A stretch of 64,000 nt of DNA from Gnetum montanum (taxonomy: Eukaryota > Streptophyta > Gnetopsida > Gnetales > Gnetaceae). Below the pieces are notes generated by a model. It was not told the DNA's origin. It was given only the letters and a program-made list of their open reading frames with translations, and did not search any database. Where the stretch lies: the NCBI GenBank assembly GCA_015680685.1, contig MNCI01033682.1:3969-67968 (forward strand). The letters are read 5' to 3'. The position numbers were made by a program, and so were the translations under genes. Of the stretch, positions 47,287 through 58,852 are shown in pieces (the stretch's first letter is position 1; each line of letters begins with the position of its first letter).

Positions 47287-47819
47287 GATTTATCAACATG
47301 GTAGATATAAGAAGAATTCATGTGAATTTGGAAAAGTGCAAGCATTGTTGTCTCCATTGTACAATCATTTGTAATCATTAAATTCTCTATTGCTCTTCAT
47401 TGTCTTGTCATTTTGGCATTGTAAAGTGTGTTGTACCTAACTATGCAAGGACCAACAAATTAAGTTGCAATCATTCCTTGTAATTCTTGTTCTTATTGCC
47501 CTGTAGGATTAAGTTCCTTAAGCTTGTCAAGATCTTGCAGGATTGAGTTGTTGGTGATGTGGTACAATACCTTGGTGCAGAGCTCAAGATTTTAAAGGTT
47601 GTGGAAGCCTTAAAACCACATTTCAAAGCCTAATGGGACCTTGTGAGGTTGAGCGATTAGTGCTATGATACAACACTCTTGAGCAAGGCTTGACAACCGT
47701 ACAGGGTGTAGATCCTTCAACCACAATTTGAGAGCAACAAAGTTTGGAGGTGTGCTTGGGATCTACCCTCCAAGTGTGGAGTATCCAAGTTGGGAAACCA
47801 CTTAAATTTATGTGTGTGC
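47287..47819 (+). repeat. 5' LTR (partial) of the copia element
   Basis: Aligns over more than 500 bp with 57498-58020, sharing blocks such as GTACAATCATTTGTAATCAT, TTCCTTGTAATTCTTGTTCT and GGTTGTGGAAGCCTT. Its end, the primer-binding site and the start of gag are lost in the gap. Its true left end is uncertain. TGTTAGCTAGCC near 47256 is a candidate. Confidence 0.75.
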
Positions 47820-48094
47820 NNNNNNNNNNNNNNNNNNNNNNNNNNNNNNNNNNNNNNNNNNNNNNNNNNNNNNNNNNNNNNNNNNNNNNNNNNNNNNNNN
47901 NNNNNNNNNNNNNNNNNNNNNNNNNNNNNNNNNNNNNNNNNNNNNNNNNNNNNNNNNNNNNNNNNNNNNNNNNNNNNNNNNNNNNNNNNNNNNNNNNNNN
48001 NNNNNNNNNNNNNNNNNNNNNNNNNNNNNNNNNNNNNNNNNNNNNNNNNNNNNNNNNNNNNNNNNNNNNNNNNNNNNNNNNNNNNNNNNNNNNN
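47820..48094. other. Assembly gap (275 N)
   Basis: Run of N between the copia 5' LTR and the readable part of gag. Confidence 1.
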
Positions 48095-49062
48095 TAAAAT
48101 TGTTAATTCTACAAAGTGAATATGATAAACTTAAAATGCAAGAAGGTGACAAAATCAAGGATTATTTTTCTACAACTAAAAATCTTGTTGTAGTCTTTAG
48201 AGAAACAAGAAAGGACTTGCCCAAAAGCGATGTCATCATCAAAATGATCAAAACTCTACAACCAGGGTTCAAACCTAAGGTCATAGCCATGGAGGAAATT
48301 AGAGATTTCTCAACTTTAAGATTTGAGGAAACTTCAAAGTGCTCTCATCACCTATGAAATGAATCTTATAAGTGAAGGAGCGATTTAAAAAAAACCTAAT
48401 GCTCTAAAGACTATCTCCAAGGAGAAGGAGGTCAATGAGCATGATGAGGGCAATGAAGATGAGATTGCTCTTCTCTCAAGGAGACTACAATGATTGCTTG
48501 CAAGAAGAAACAAAGGGACATCTCAGCAATAACACAAATCAAATCTCTTCAAAGGTAGAGAAAGAGGTAGAATTTTTTTAAATTCTTCTAATTTAGATTT
48601 TTTTTTCCATAGAATGTTGGGTTTGTGGAGGAAGAGGCCACCTGGCCTTCGAATGTCCTAGTGATCCAAATGATAGCAAATTTTAGCCAAAGAATAGATC
48701 CAATGATGAGGAAAAAAAAGACCAACTTTAATACAAGTTGGGATGACGGTGAGCAAAGTAAAGAAGAAGCATGTAATTCTCTGAAATATTCTCATCTCAT
48801 ATGTATGGTGCTTACTGATGAATCTTCCTCACATATGGTTGAACAACATGGCAAATGTGATGAAAGGTATGATGAATTTAAAGAAGAAATTTTTCTCTTA
48901 TATCATTTGATTAGGAATGCAAAGAAACTAGTGCTTTCTAAGTTAAATGTTATTTATGCTGAAATGAAAAAAGAGATCTCAGACATAAAAGCTGAGATTC
49001 AACTACTAACCTCTTGTAACAAGGACTACAACAACATTCAAGATGAGGAGATTCCCAAAAAT
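48095..49062 (+). pseudogene. Copia gag, first part
   Basis: Plus-strand gag of the copia type. The capsid block reads LKMQEGDKIKDYFSTTKNLV, then LPKSDVIIKMIKTLQPGFKP and KVIAMEEIRDFSTL (48.12-48.33 kb). An acidic segment follows, then a zinc knuckle CWVCGGRGHLAFEC (C-x2-C-x4-H-x4-C, 48.61-48.66 kb), which binds nucleic acid. An acidic, helical C-terminal region (SWDDGEQSKEE ... KKEISDIKAEIQLL) ends at the insertion point, 49058-49062. There are several stops and two frame changes. The long acidic tail after the knuckle resembles the SIRE/Maximus group. Confidence 0.75.
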
Positions 49063-49875
49063 TGATGAGTGGCAAGGTATTGCTACACTCAACCATACGA
49101 ATATGAGCGTTTCATGCGCAATCCGGTCAAACTCCAGGGACTAAGTGCTTACGTGCCTTAATGGAACACTCAAGGTTAATCAATCGTTGTCTTCCCAAAC
49201 TTACTTGTATTGTCACAGTTGTATGGTTAAGTAAGCTTGAGGTATGTGATTTTTATAACTTTTATCTTTTTCATGTCTTATGCTAATAGGGGAAGGTGAA
49301 GAGAACTAAGTAACTAACTTGCATTAACTATTCACTAACTAAGTTCTAATTGTTCCTAACACATGTATCCATTCCCACTTACCATACACATCTTGAACCA
49401 GTGCAACATTGTTGGGATTACCAAATGCTAATCGTTACTGGGTTACCAAGTGCTACACGCATGCTTGAAGCGGTTGTACTGAGTGTACTTAACTAAGAGA
49501 GTTGAAAGTTGAGAGAGAGATTAATTAACTAGGAAAGTATTAAACATTCAAAAATAATTAATTACTAATTAGCTTAGTCTGTATGCTACAAGGTTTATCA
49601 TAAAGTTCATCTTTATTACTGTATACAAATGTGTGCTCAGGTACAAATTTCTCGAATAAAGATTCGTTCATTCTATGACTCCTACTGCGGGCACACAGGA
49701 ATTATTCTCACTCTAGAATGGTAAAACTGCAAGAGTTTGGCTAAGGGTCTAAATCTAACTCTCTAGAACTAAGGGCGCTACCTCTTATTTATAGAAGATG
49801 AGGCAGGATGTAATATCACGTATGCGATATCGCGTGGCGGATGTGATATCGCGTACGCAATATCACGGCTCATCA
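49063..49875 (-). repeat. 3' LTR of the gag-protease element
   Basis: 813 bp, plus-strand ends TGATGAGTGG and GGCTCATCA. The interior side (right) carries CCCCCATGACTGAATGAAAT then CTCATCCTCGAG, i.e. the minus-strand polypurine tract and its conserved upstream block. TATA box TATAAATA is at 49786-49793. It contains a 30-bp insertion (GGGGAAGGTGAAGAGAACTA...) absent from its partner. Confidence 0.93.
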
Positions 49876-52200
49876 TACCCCCATGACTGAATGAAATCTC
49901 ATCCTCGAGTTCCTTACAAAATATTGGGAAGGTATGGGATTATTGACTTGAATGACAATAATGGTGAATGGGATGACGTGTGAATGGATCAATCATTACA
50001 ATACATGACAATATTAGTGTTCATGACCACAAGAGTGAACACTATACACATTTGACATCCAGCCTTATTTGGCAGCTAAGAGAGAAGAGAGAGAGAAGAA
50101 AAGAAGACTTGTTGCTATCAACACCAAGATTGCACCTTCCGTTGTCTATCCATAAGCGTGCCATCCATCTTTTTCCTTGCATGACTATTCTAGTACCAGT
50201 CCATCCTGAGTGTTTTCTCCAGGTTCAATCCATTACTACATGATTGGCATATGCACACACAACACAGTCACATATGAGCAAGGATAAGTAAATCACAATA
50301 CAGTTGATACCTTGCCTCGGTGTAAGGTCCATTGGCTGAGTTGTGATATGGCTAATACGGATTCTAGAGATATAACACTAGTGGCTACCCAAGGTGTAGG
50401 TGTTAGGAGAAAATTGAAAAAATTAGACCAGGACCCCCATGACTAAGAGCGATCCTCCAGTAGCGATAAAATGGAAAAAGAATAAGGAATAAGAAAGATA
50501 GAGAAAAAGAAAAAATGACAATGCCAATAAAATGGATGTTAGAGATGGGAATGAACAAAATAAAGGTTGATTGTGAAAATGTTTAAGGGAAAGAAGTTAA
50601 TTGATGCACCAGATAGGAATTCCAGTGGGTCCTCCCCAAAGTGGGCTCATGCCCTTAATGCCCTAGCAATCCCACATTTAAAGAGTCCGTAGGCTTTGGA
50701 AATTTCATTCGGGAGTTAAATTCTTAACCAGAGGAATTTACCAAAGAGAAAACAGTGCATCAACCAAGATATAGACTACAAATACAACCGACAATGAGGT
50801 GGAAAGTGAAGAAAGAATGATGGGAAGAAGAGAATGCAATGGAGTCCCAGGACCAAGGTGGTGTACAGCCCCATGTGTATTGATGGTTAATGTGACTGAG
50901 TAGATCTCATTCCAAATTCAGCCTCAAATAATCCACATCCAGTGACTTCGCATTAATACACTTGGCCAATCCATCCACTTGAAGTAATAGGAATGCTTCC
51001 ACCAAAGAGTCACCACCATTCCGAAGAAACGAGAAAATAAAAAGTAGGAAGCGAGGAAGGGCCTTAGTTAGAGGGAACGTGTTTATTTAGTTCCATAACC
51101 AGTGCTTGTAGCCCAAATAATTATTTTGTCTAAGGGGTGTGCTTTGAATTCTCACTTATTCTTTTTTTTTCTTTTTTCTTTTTGTGTGAGAACCACACCA
51201 TGCAAAGACTTATTATTTTTTATTGGCTCAGCTTCCCAACAATGGAGAAATGTTGGAATGGTAAGGAAAACTCAAGAAGAAAACATCCAAGCACCCAACA
51301 AAATAGCCAGCACAAATGCATCAAATCCCCTTGAAGTCAAACCCTTTTTAGTCCTTGAGTCCTTAGTTTGAGAAATGCCCAGTCACCAATTTATTAATAG
51401 TTTTATTATTAAGAAAGGGACCATACAGTTCCAAGCCAAGAGAAACCATAGAAATTCATGGATGCATGGATGACATGGACTCATTTCCTATTATATCAAA
51501 AGAACCACACCTTAGTATCAACATTATAACTCAAAGGAAAAAACCAAACATTAGCAATCAATAGAATACAGTTCATACCACCATCAAGAGCACTTATTAG
51601 GTGATGAACCTAACAAAACAAACAAAGACAAGAACAAGAACAAACAAAATAGAAATAAAGACAACAAACAAACAATCACACAAAGAAATGAAAAATTATA
51701 AACGATGTTGCAAAACAAAAACAAAAAAAGTTAAAGAAATTTGTAAAACAAAAATATGTAAAAAAAAAACTTAAAAGGAACTAAGGGCCTCAATTGGTTA
51801 GCATAGGTGGCCATCTCCCCCATGACTGAGTTGGAAGGAGGAGATCCAAAATAATGAGTAGGGTCATCCCTTCTTAGAGGTATTATGTGCACTGGTCATT
51901 CTAGATTCATGGTAAGGTTTGGTTGGTTGCACATTGACTAATAATTCCTTATTAAGGTTCTAGTCTAACTTTTTAGAGATTTCCAAATTCCCCCAATTGA
52001 TGTTTTCCATATTATGGTTTAGAAGTTGGTGATGAACTTGCTCGAGTTCATCTATGCTTTCGATGTAAGCACTAGTTCTTCCCTCAATTAGTTCCATGCA
52101 CGTTAGTGAGTTGCTCACTTGATTAGCTATCGAACACTGGGTGTCTCTTTGTCATGTGGCTGCTACATATAGGCACTTATGTAGGTTAAGGTCTTGGGCA
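49876..52200. other. Non-coding 3' interior of the gag-protease element
   Basis: Lies between protease and the 3' LTR. No RT or integrase motif is visible on either strand. 50634-51400 is homologous to 58853-59520, and 51800-51930 to 62950-63060 (shared CCCATGACTGAGTTGGAAG-like core). The region is thus conserved between related elements and not random filler. An A-rich stretch lies at 51600-51780. Confidence 0.7.
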
Positions 52201-52202
52201 TA

Positions 52203-54842
52203 TCAGTTGCATGCAGGAAATGCTAAATTTTGCCCAACCCATGATCTCTGCATGCAATTACACCCTGTATCACTGTATGCGATGCATGGAACTTTCTTCT
52301 TCTCGATCTTTCCAAAAGTGTTCTCCTTAGATATTTCCAAGGAAAGATCATGAATTCCTAGACATGCATCTACAATACTTAGCCATGCCCTTTCCATTAT
52401 TATTGGGAAGTCCCCTTTATCGTTGTTCACTTGTATCACCAGGAAATCAGCTGGGTACGACCACCCACACACAGTGGTAACGATGTCCTCCACCAGTCCC
52501 AAGGGAACAACGACGGATTGGTCAACTAGCTCTAGGCAAATATTACTCTTCCTTAATGGAGGTAGGTTCCAGGCTTTGTACATCTCTTGTGATATTAGGT
52601 TGACTCCAGAACCTGAGTCCAGAAGAGCTTTACATGGTTCATTCCCAGTGACTTGGAGATAGATTAGGGGGCTTCCAGGATCAGCAAATTTCCTGGGAAG
52701 ATGGGCAACCTTAATCCAGTCAGTAACAACATGTGTTAACATACCCGTATGCATTGAGCTTGGTGTTTGGGTTGAAGGGAGCTTTGAAGCCTTATTTGAT
52801 GGGGAGGCATTCAGAGGTTCAACCGCTTGTGGTTTTCAGGGCTTGGTTGGCCTATTAGTTCTGAAGAAAGCTCTTTTCTTCATACAGTTGTCAACACGAA
52901 CAACAGGTTGAAGTTTCACAGCCCTTGTGTCATTACATTGTTGCAGTTGAGTAGGGAGTTCCCCTTGCATTGTTGGAGCAGGTGGTAATGGAGCTATCAG
53001 TGTGAGAGTTGCGGATGGATTTGAAGGATGATATGCTTGTGGGTTGTCTCCCCTAGGAGAAGGAGTCCTATAGCACTCATGAGCTTGGTAGTGATGTTGT
53101 GCTATGATGTGACTAATAGAGTCAAATGGAGAGATCGGGTGCTACACGTAATAGCCATATGGATCCAATAGTCGGTAGGGGTATTGTTGCCTTGGTGGTG
53201 GCATCCCCCATGACTGTGGGTATTGCCACTATTGATGTTTCTCAATAGGTTGTGGTGGAGTTCCACTTGGATAATATGTTGAAGGTTGGTGGAATTTCCT
53301 TGGGTTATCTTAGGGATAAGGTAACCATCGGGGTGTTTGTCGTTTATTCAGTAACCTTCCTTCCTCTTTAGTTACTTGCTCTAGCAATCTATGAATTTGA
53401 TGAGACCTAAGCTCCGATAACCTTCCTTGGGCATACGTCCCAAGGATTTTTCTTGTTTCATGCCTAAGTCCATCCATGAGATGGCGTAGTTGATCCCACT
53501 GCGAATAACCATGGCTAGGGAAATGATGTAATAGTGCATAATAGCGGCCCATGGCAGTATCCAAGGGTTCATGATTTCCTTGCTTCCATCCTTGGATTTG
53601 CTTTCGCAATTTGGACACTCAGGAGTACATTTGGTACTTATCATTAAACAGTTCTAACATTGTACTCCACCTCCGAATGGATTTTGGTTCTAAGGACTGG
53701 TACTAGCTTTTAGCTTCTTTCATTAGTGTCCTTGCGAACAACTTCAGTTTTTGCCATTTGTTTTCTATGTTCTGCAAGGCACATGCATCATGGAATGTTT
53801 TCAAATGATTTTGAGGATCAGAGTTGTATCCCCCCTCAAACCGTGGGATGTTGTTCATGTCTATCCTCTTGATCCTACTATCTTTTTGGTGCCTTGTGGG
53901 AACTCTTACGGCCTCCGTTATATCTATCATGCTTCTAGTTGTGAGTAGGGGTTATTCGTGATCATCTCATTCATATCATCTATGGTGTCTACGTGGTTCC
54001 CTACTCTCCCTTTTTCTATGCCTTGATTCCTTAGAGTGCCCTCATCCTCATTCTCGACTGTCTCGTCGATGTTTTTCACTTGGTTTCCCTTTATCCTCAC
54101 AATTGGTTTCCTTATGACTGCGTTTGGACACTGAAGGAGAGGGTGAATGTGACAATGAAGGTGAAGAAGAAGGAGAACCATCGTCATGATGGTGTTTTCT
54201 ACCTTCTCTTCGGTGGTCTTGGCTTTGATCATTATCACGATCAGAACATCTATCCTTATCATGTGTTCGTGTTCCCTAGTTGAACACTTCGTGTTTGTGG
54301 GTATCAGAACCAAGGTTGTGAAACATGGAGTGGAGGTTCTGATACACCACCTCCTGACTATCGTTAGGAGGGGGAACATCATTTGGTGGGGAACCTTTTG
54401 AAGCAGGTTCACCACCCCCAATTTCGCTTAAGAAGTATGGAGTGTTATGGGGCCATTTACCCTTCAAGGATGTGTGGTAACTCTCCTGTCGTAAGTCCCT
54501 TTGATTTTGCACTTCAGTGGGATGATAGTCCCTTGTGTTGTGATCGCATGCAACGTACTCCGCATACAAAAGTGGCATGCCTATTCGTGTGAGAGCACGA
54601 AGGAGCATGTTGGGGACTGATCGGTCTAGGGGCAACACTATGTTACCCTCCAAGTCTCTCCAATGCATTTGTTCATCTTGGTGGAGAATAAAGGTGAAAT
54701 CGGGTACATACTCATCGTGATGAGTATATACCACACGGAATTGTTGAGAAACTAGCAGATCTTGGTTACATGTATTATGTCGCCGACTGTCTCTTGTGTT
54801 AGTCCTAGGCGATGAAGTGTTCTTATGTGAAGAAGAAGACAT
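52203..54842 (-). pseudogene. Gag-protease polyprotein, one frame with nonsense codons
   Basis: A single minus-strand frame of 880 codons from ATG 54842 to 52203, with no frameshift but roughly ten stops. Order: N-terminal Ser-rich region and FTFILHQDEQMHWRDLEGN (residues about 50-70). An Arg/Ser/His-rich region with SPSSSPSLSHSPSPSVSKRS is at about 230-250. Next are the capsid blocks MNNIPRFEGGYNSDPQNHLK (about 330) and MGRYYALLHHFPSHGYSQWD, LRHLMDGLRHETRKIL, LLEQVTKEEG (about 430-495). A Pro/Tyr/His-rich linker follows. The protease has catalytic LLDSGSGVNLIS (about residue 740), VPLGLVEDIVTTVCGW and RAWLSIVDACLGIHDLSLEI. The D-S-G triad is intact. Many stops are TGA where Arg (CGA) fits, or TAG/TAA where Gln fits. 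Gag would build particles and the protease would mature them. It is now inactive. Confidence 0.85.
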
Positions 54843-54967
54843 TTTATCTTGTTTGGTGTGTAATTTACCATTGTCTTATCTTTCTTTGATTAATCCTAAA
54901 GGTTCGTTCTAGCATTCCAACAATATGAATGATTTCCTATGTTCTACGTAGCGCACAAACAACCAAG

Positions 54968-54985
54968 TCCTTGGCAATGGCACCA
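54968..54985 (-). promoter_or_regulatory. Primer-binding site of the gag-protease element
   Basis: TGGTGCCATTGCCAAGGA on the minus strand, one base inside the 5' LTR. It matches the tRNA-Asp-type site TGGCGCCGTTGCCGGGGA with four transitions. Confidence 0.8.
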
Positions 54986-54986
54986 A

Positions 54987-55766
54987 TGATGAGTGGCGAG
55001 GTATCCCAACACTGAACCATACGAATACGAGCGTTTCACGTGCAATCCGATCGAACTCCAAGGACTAAGTGCTTACACGCCTTAATGGAACACTCAAGGT
55101 TAATCAATCACTGTCTTCCCAAACTTACTTGTATTGTCACAGTTGTATGGTTAAGTAAGCTTGAGGTATGTGATTTTTATAACTTTTATCTTTTTAATGT
55201 CTTATGCTAATAGGTTAACTATTCACTAACTAAGTTCTAATTGTTCCTAACACCTGTATCCGTTCCCACTTACAGTACACATCCTAAACTAGTGCAACGC
55301 TGCTAGGATTACCAAATGCTAATCATTACTGGGTTACCAAGCGCTACACGCATGCTCGAAGCGGTCATACTGAGTGTACTTAACTAAGAGAGTCAAAGGT
55401 TGAGAGGGAGATTAATTAACTAGAAAAGCATTAAACATTCAACAATAGTTAATTACTAATTAGCTTAGTCTGTATGTTGCAAGGTTTATCATAAAGTTCA
55501 TCTTTATTACCGTACACAAATGTGTGCTCAGGTACAAATTGCTCAAATAAAGATCCATTCACTCTATGACTCCTACTACGGGCACACAAGAATTATTCTA
55601 ACTCTGGAATGGTAAAACTACAAAAGTGTGGCTAAGGGTCTAAATCTAACTCTCTGGAAATAAGGGCGCTGCCTCTTATTTATAGAAGATGAGGCAAGGC
55701 ATGATATCGCATATGCAATATCACGTGGTGGATGTGATATCATGTATGCGATATCGCAGCTCATAA
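54987..55766 (-). repeat. 5' LTR of the gag-protease element
   Basis: 780 bp partner of 49063-49875. Its outer end is CTCATAA where the partner has CTCATCA, so the TG start has mutated to TT. Differences between the two copies are mostly C/T or G/A, for instance across the GATATCGC-rich U3. Confidence 0.92.
55677..55684 (-). promoter_or_regulatory. TATA box in the 5' LTR of the gag-protease element
   Basis: TATAAATA on the minus strand, conserved in the partner LTR at 49786-49793 and similar in position to the TATA boxes of the other LTRs here. Confidence 0.6.
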
Positions 55767-55771
55767 AAAAT

Positions 55772-56300
55772 CAACCAAAAAAATTTAGAGGATGCAACAC
55801 TTGAAGTTTCAAGCTAAAATTCAAGCATAGTAAGGTTTGATAATTCTTATCATAAATATGAAACTACTTTTATATGTAAAAATTGTGCTTTTATGCAAAC
55901 TCTTGATTATGATGATCAAAATAAGATTAATGCTTGGTCTTGTCAAAAGGGATTTGGTAAGGAAACCATGTAGGTACTAATAAGTGAGAATGAAGAGAAG
56001 TGTATCTTTGAAAATGATTCAAAAATTGATTCAAAGTTTTATGACAAGGAAAATGAACAAATAAAGACATCATATACATGATATAATGAAAGAAACCCTA
56101 AGGATGAGGAGGTATTCATGATAGTGGACCTCATCTCAAACTCCATTAATTATCCCAATTTATCAGCAAGCAAGGTAAGTCAAGGTAAGTCTCTATCTCT
56201 TTGCTTGCTAGTTAATAAGGATAGTGTAAATTACCCATGTCTTAGATCGAAAATCTAGAATAAGTATCTAGAGAATTTCTCTCATTCATTCATGATAGTG
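55772..56300 (+). pseudogene. Copia gag, second part after the insertion
   Basis: Resumes the copia gag just after the AAAAT duplication. Readable blocks are YETTFICKNCAFMQTLDYDD, NKINAWSCQKGFGKETM, VLISENEEKCIFEND and DEEVFMIVDLISNSINYPNL. The C-x2-C ... W.C pattern may be a second small zinc site. GGTAAGT words at 56173-56191 could be accidental splice donors. There are a few stops. Confidence 0.6.
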
Positions 56301-57497
56301 ATTTGTTTTGTGAAGATTTATAATAGCTCTTTTAATAGTTTCCCTTGGTTTGATTTCTTATCTTGCTCAATCTAAAAAACTTATGATGATTTGTATCTAT
56401 GCTTATTGTCTTTGAAAAGATTTTCACCATTTATAAGATGAGACAAACCTCTATCAATATTGTTGATTGAAGATCTAGATCTTCACAAATTAAGCTAAAT
56501 GTTGATCTACTATTATATTGTGTTTGTGATTTCTACACATTGACCTTAAAAGCTTAAGATAAGTAGCACATATGTAGGGAAAGCCTACATCTCAATCATC
56601 TTGGAGGTAATCAATGTAGGAGGAGTCCATGGAGACTTTAGCCAAAATGCACAATGAGCAAGAAAAGAATTTCAAGAGGTATTTATTGACATGGCAAAGT
56701 CTTGGATGGTTGACTTTAAAAGGTACTTAATGATATATGAATACCTAGTTCCTTATCAGCATCTATTGTTTATAAATGATTATGGTTGTTGTATTGACTT
56801 ATACTAAAATCAAAACATGCATGACTTTCATATTCTTTTGATAAATTCTTTTGGTTGAATGTAGAATTACATGGTGCTATCTATAATATCATTTTTCTTT
56901 TATCTTTAGTATTTAGCATCAATTTATGTGTTGGTTCTCATTATTTTAAACTAACAATCCACCTATCCGATGTTCAATCATAAGCTTAAGCATGAAATAT
57001 CTATTTTTATACAATAAGTAGTTGATATTATGAGCAAAGCCATGATTTTTTTTTGGGTATCTATGCTTTTGATTGAGTTATCCATTAAGTAGTTTGCTTT
57101 GACATACAGATTTTGGGAATTTGGCATGGTTGGTTTCAAGTTGTAGATTGTTATATGCTTATTTACCAAGTTAAAGATACATACTAATTACTTATTTTAA
57201 AGATAGATTACTTGCTTCTTAGTGTTCACACTTCACTTCAAGCTAAAATATTGGTTGAAAAATTTGGATTAGTTCTTGATATATGTGAGGCACCACTTGT
57301 TGCTTTCCTATTTGTGTAATACTTGATATATGCTCTATCTTTGACTATTTTTATGTGATCATTAGTAGAAAATTTAAGGAAGTGTATAAATGTATATTTA
57401 TCAGCATGTTTTATCTTTGATCAATGGTTTTGCATGTTGCATTGCCTTGAACAAACAATGGAGTATGCATGTCTCACTCATAGCTTTGATCTTTAAA
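56300..57497. other. Interior of the copia element without pol
   Basis: AT-rich. No protease, integrase (HH-CC, DDE) or RT (YVDDM-like) motif on either strand. It ends at the truncated 3' LTR. Confidence 0.6.
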
Positions 57498-58090
57498 ATT
57501 GATTTAGCAACATGGTAGCTATAAGAAGACTCCATGTGCATTGGGAAAAGTGCAAGCATTTTTGTATTCATTGTACAATCATTTGTAATCATTGAATTCT
57601 CTGTTGCTCTTCATTGTCTTATCATTTTGGCATTATGAAGTGTGTTGTACCTAATTGTGCAAGGATCGGCAAATTAAGTATCATTCCTTGTAATTCTTGT
57701 TCTTATTGCCTTGTGGGGTGGGGCTAAGTTCCTTAAGCATGTTGAGATTTTGCAGGATTGAATTGTTGGTGTTGTCGTACAACATGAGCTCAAGATTGTA
57801 AAGGTTGTGGAAGCCTTGAAACCATATTTCCAAGCCTAATGAAATGTTGCAAGGTTGAGTGATTGGTGTAGTGGTACAACACTCCAGATTAAGGCTTGAC
57901 AACTATACAGGGTGTGAATCCTTCAACCATAATTTAAAAGCAACAAAGTCTAGAGGTGTGCTTGCAATCTACACTCCAAATGTGGAGTACACAAGTTGGG
58001 GAACCATGTAAATTTGTGTGTGCTTTGGTTGTTTAAGTTTTGATTTGGGAAACTTATCTATCCCCCCACCATCCTAAGTTTAACGATCCA
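57498..58090 (+). repeat. 3' LTR of the copia element, 5'-truncated
   Basis: Homologous to 47287-47819 from GCAACATGGTAGCTATAAGA onwards, and continues past the point where the left copy enters the gap. The AGACATCT-rich part expected before it is missing. The exact right end is uncertain. Confidence 0.75.
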
Positions 58091-58850
58091 CACCATCTAT
58101 AATCACAAAAGCAACCCTAGATCAGTTATTTAGGTACAATCTCCCTAAATTGGATACCTTTCAATTGTTTGATTGGGTTATGTTTGATGGTCAAATTGAG
58201 ATTTTATCATTAAGTCCTTATTTAGTGATTGTAGGCATACGAGAATATTTTATTATAATTTTATTTTTCCTTCAATGAATATTCATTATTGGTATTAATT
58301 CTTAGAATCATTATTTTGATATTATTTTAATATCTAATTTGTGGGGTGTTCAAAAAATTTCTGAAAATTTTTTGTCAAAGCCTAGTGCTTGATATCCCCA
58401 TGATGAAAAGTGTACCTTTGAATTCTCAAGGATCAAAAAATGGTTGAAACCAGGTAAGTGGTAAGGAAGGTGTAGCTCTTGGAAGGTTCTAGACTCTAAA
58501 AATTTGCAAAAACTCCCTTTGCATTTGAAGCAAAATGTGAAAAATGAGCTAAGTGTTGCACATATTTATGGGATTTTTATGCTACCTTGACGAGGATGTG
58601 TTGACAAGGTTATGTCGACATAGCTAACCACATCTACAGGAATGCATCAATGTAGCTATTTGCAACAATTTTTCAACTTGAATTCTAAGGGATTTTGGAA
58701 GAGGTTGAGGATGAAATAAGAGCCAAATGGTAGTCAAAAAGCTAGGAAACCAATGCAGCAAAACTGGATAACATAGTTATCAAGGTTGTTTGAACTAAAT
58801 TAAGGCCACTGATTATGGGGTTTAAACTAAAGGAAACCAAAAAGTGATGT
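58091..58850. other. Unassigned sequence right of the copia element
   Basis: Nothing recognised apart from CTTGACGAGGATGTGTTGACA-like words near 58590, which resemble the TCGATGAGG words in the LTR at 33.85-33.95 kb. It may be decayed LTR sequence. Confidence 0.35.
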
Positions 58851-58852
58851 AA

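Larger units (their letters stand above)
49063..55766 (-). mobile_element. Complete non-autonomous gypsy (Athila-like) element with gag-protease only
   Basis: LTRs at 49063-49875 and 54987-55766, flanked by AAAAT at 49058-49062 and 55767-55771. On the minus strand: 5' LTR, primer-binding site, gag-protease in a single frame (54842-52203), then about 2.3 kb without coding capacity, a purine tract and the 3' LTR. RT, RNase H and integrase are absent and no break is evident where they would be. The LTR ends, primer site and gag are related to those of the 19.6-kb element, which could have supplied polymerase functions. It interrupts copia gag, so it is younger than the copia insertion. Confidence 0.9.
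46900..58090 (+). mobile_element. Plus-strand Ty1/copia-type element with gag only
   Basis: Homologous flanks at 47287-47819 and about 57498-58020 are in direct orientation and read as LTRs. The left one is cut by an assembly gap. Between them is a copia-type gag (48095-49062 and, after the nested element, 55772-56190) and then about 1.3 kb without protease, integrase or RT motifs. The 6.7-kb minus-strand gypsy element at 49063-55766 has inserted into gag. The element is either a deletion derivative or a non-autonomous gag-only form. Confidence 0.7.

Noticed and set aside
47744-48357. Long frames on both strands across 47820-48094
   Set aside because: Only the part after 48094 on the plus strand is real sequence (copia gag). 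The rest is N.
53927-54421. 164-codon minus-strand frame overlapping the gag
   Set aside because: It is out of phase with the gag-protease frame, which continues through here with the Arg/Ser-rich region and links to downstream gag blocks.
23359-55766. Spaced direct repeats read as CRISPR-like
   Set aside because: They are LTR pairs hundreds of bases long in a plant context.
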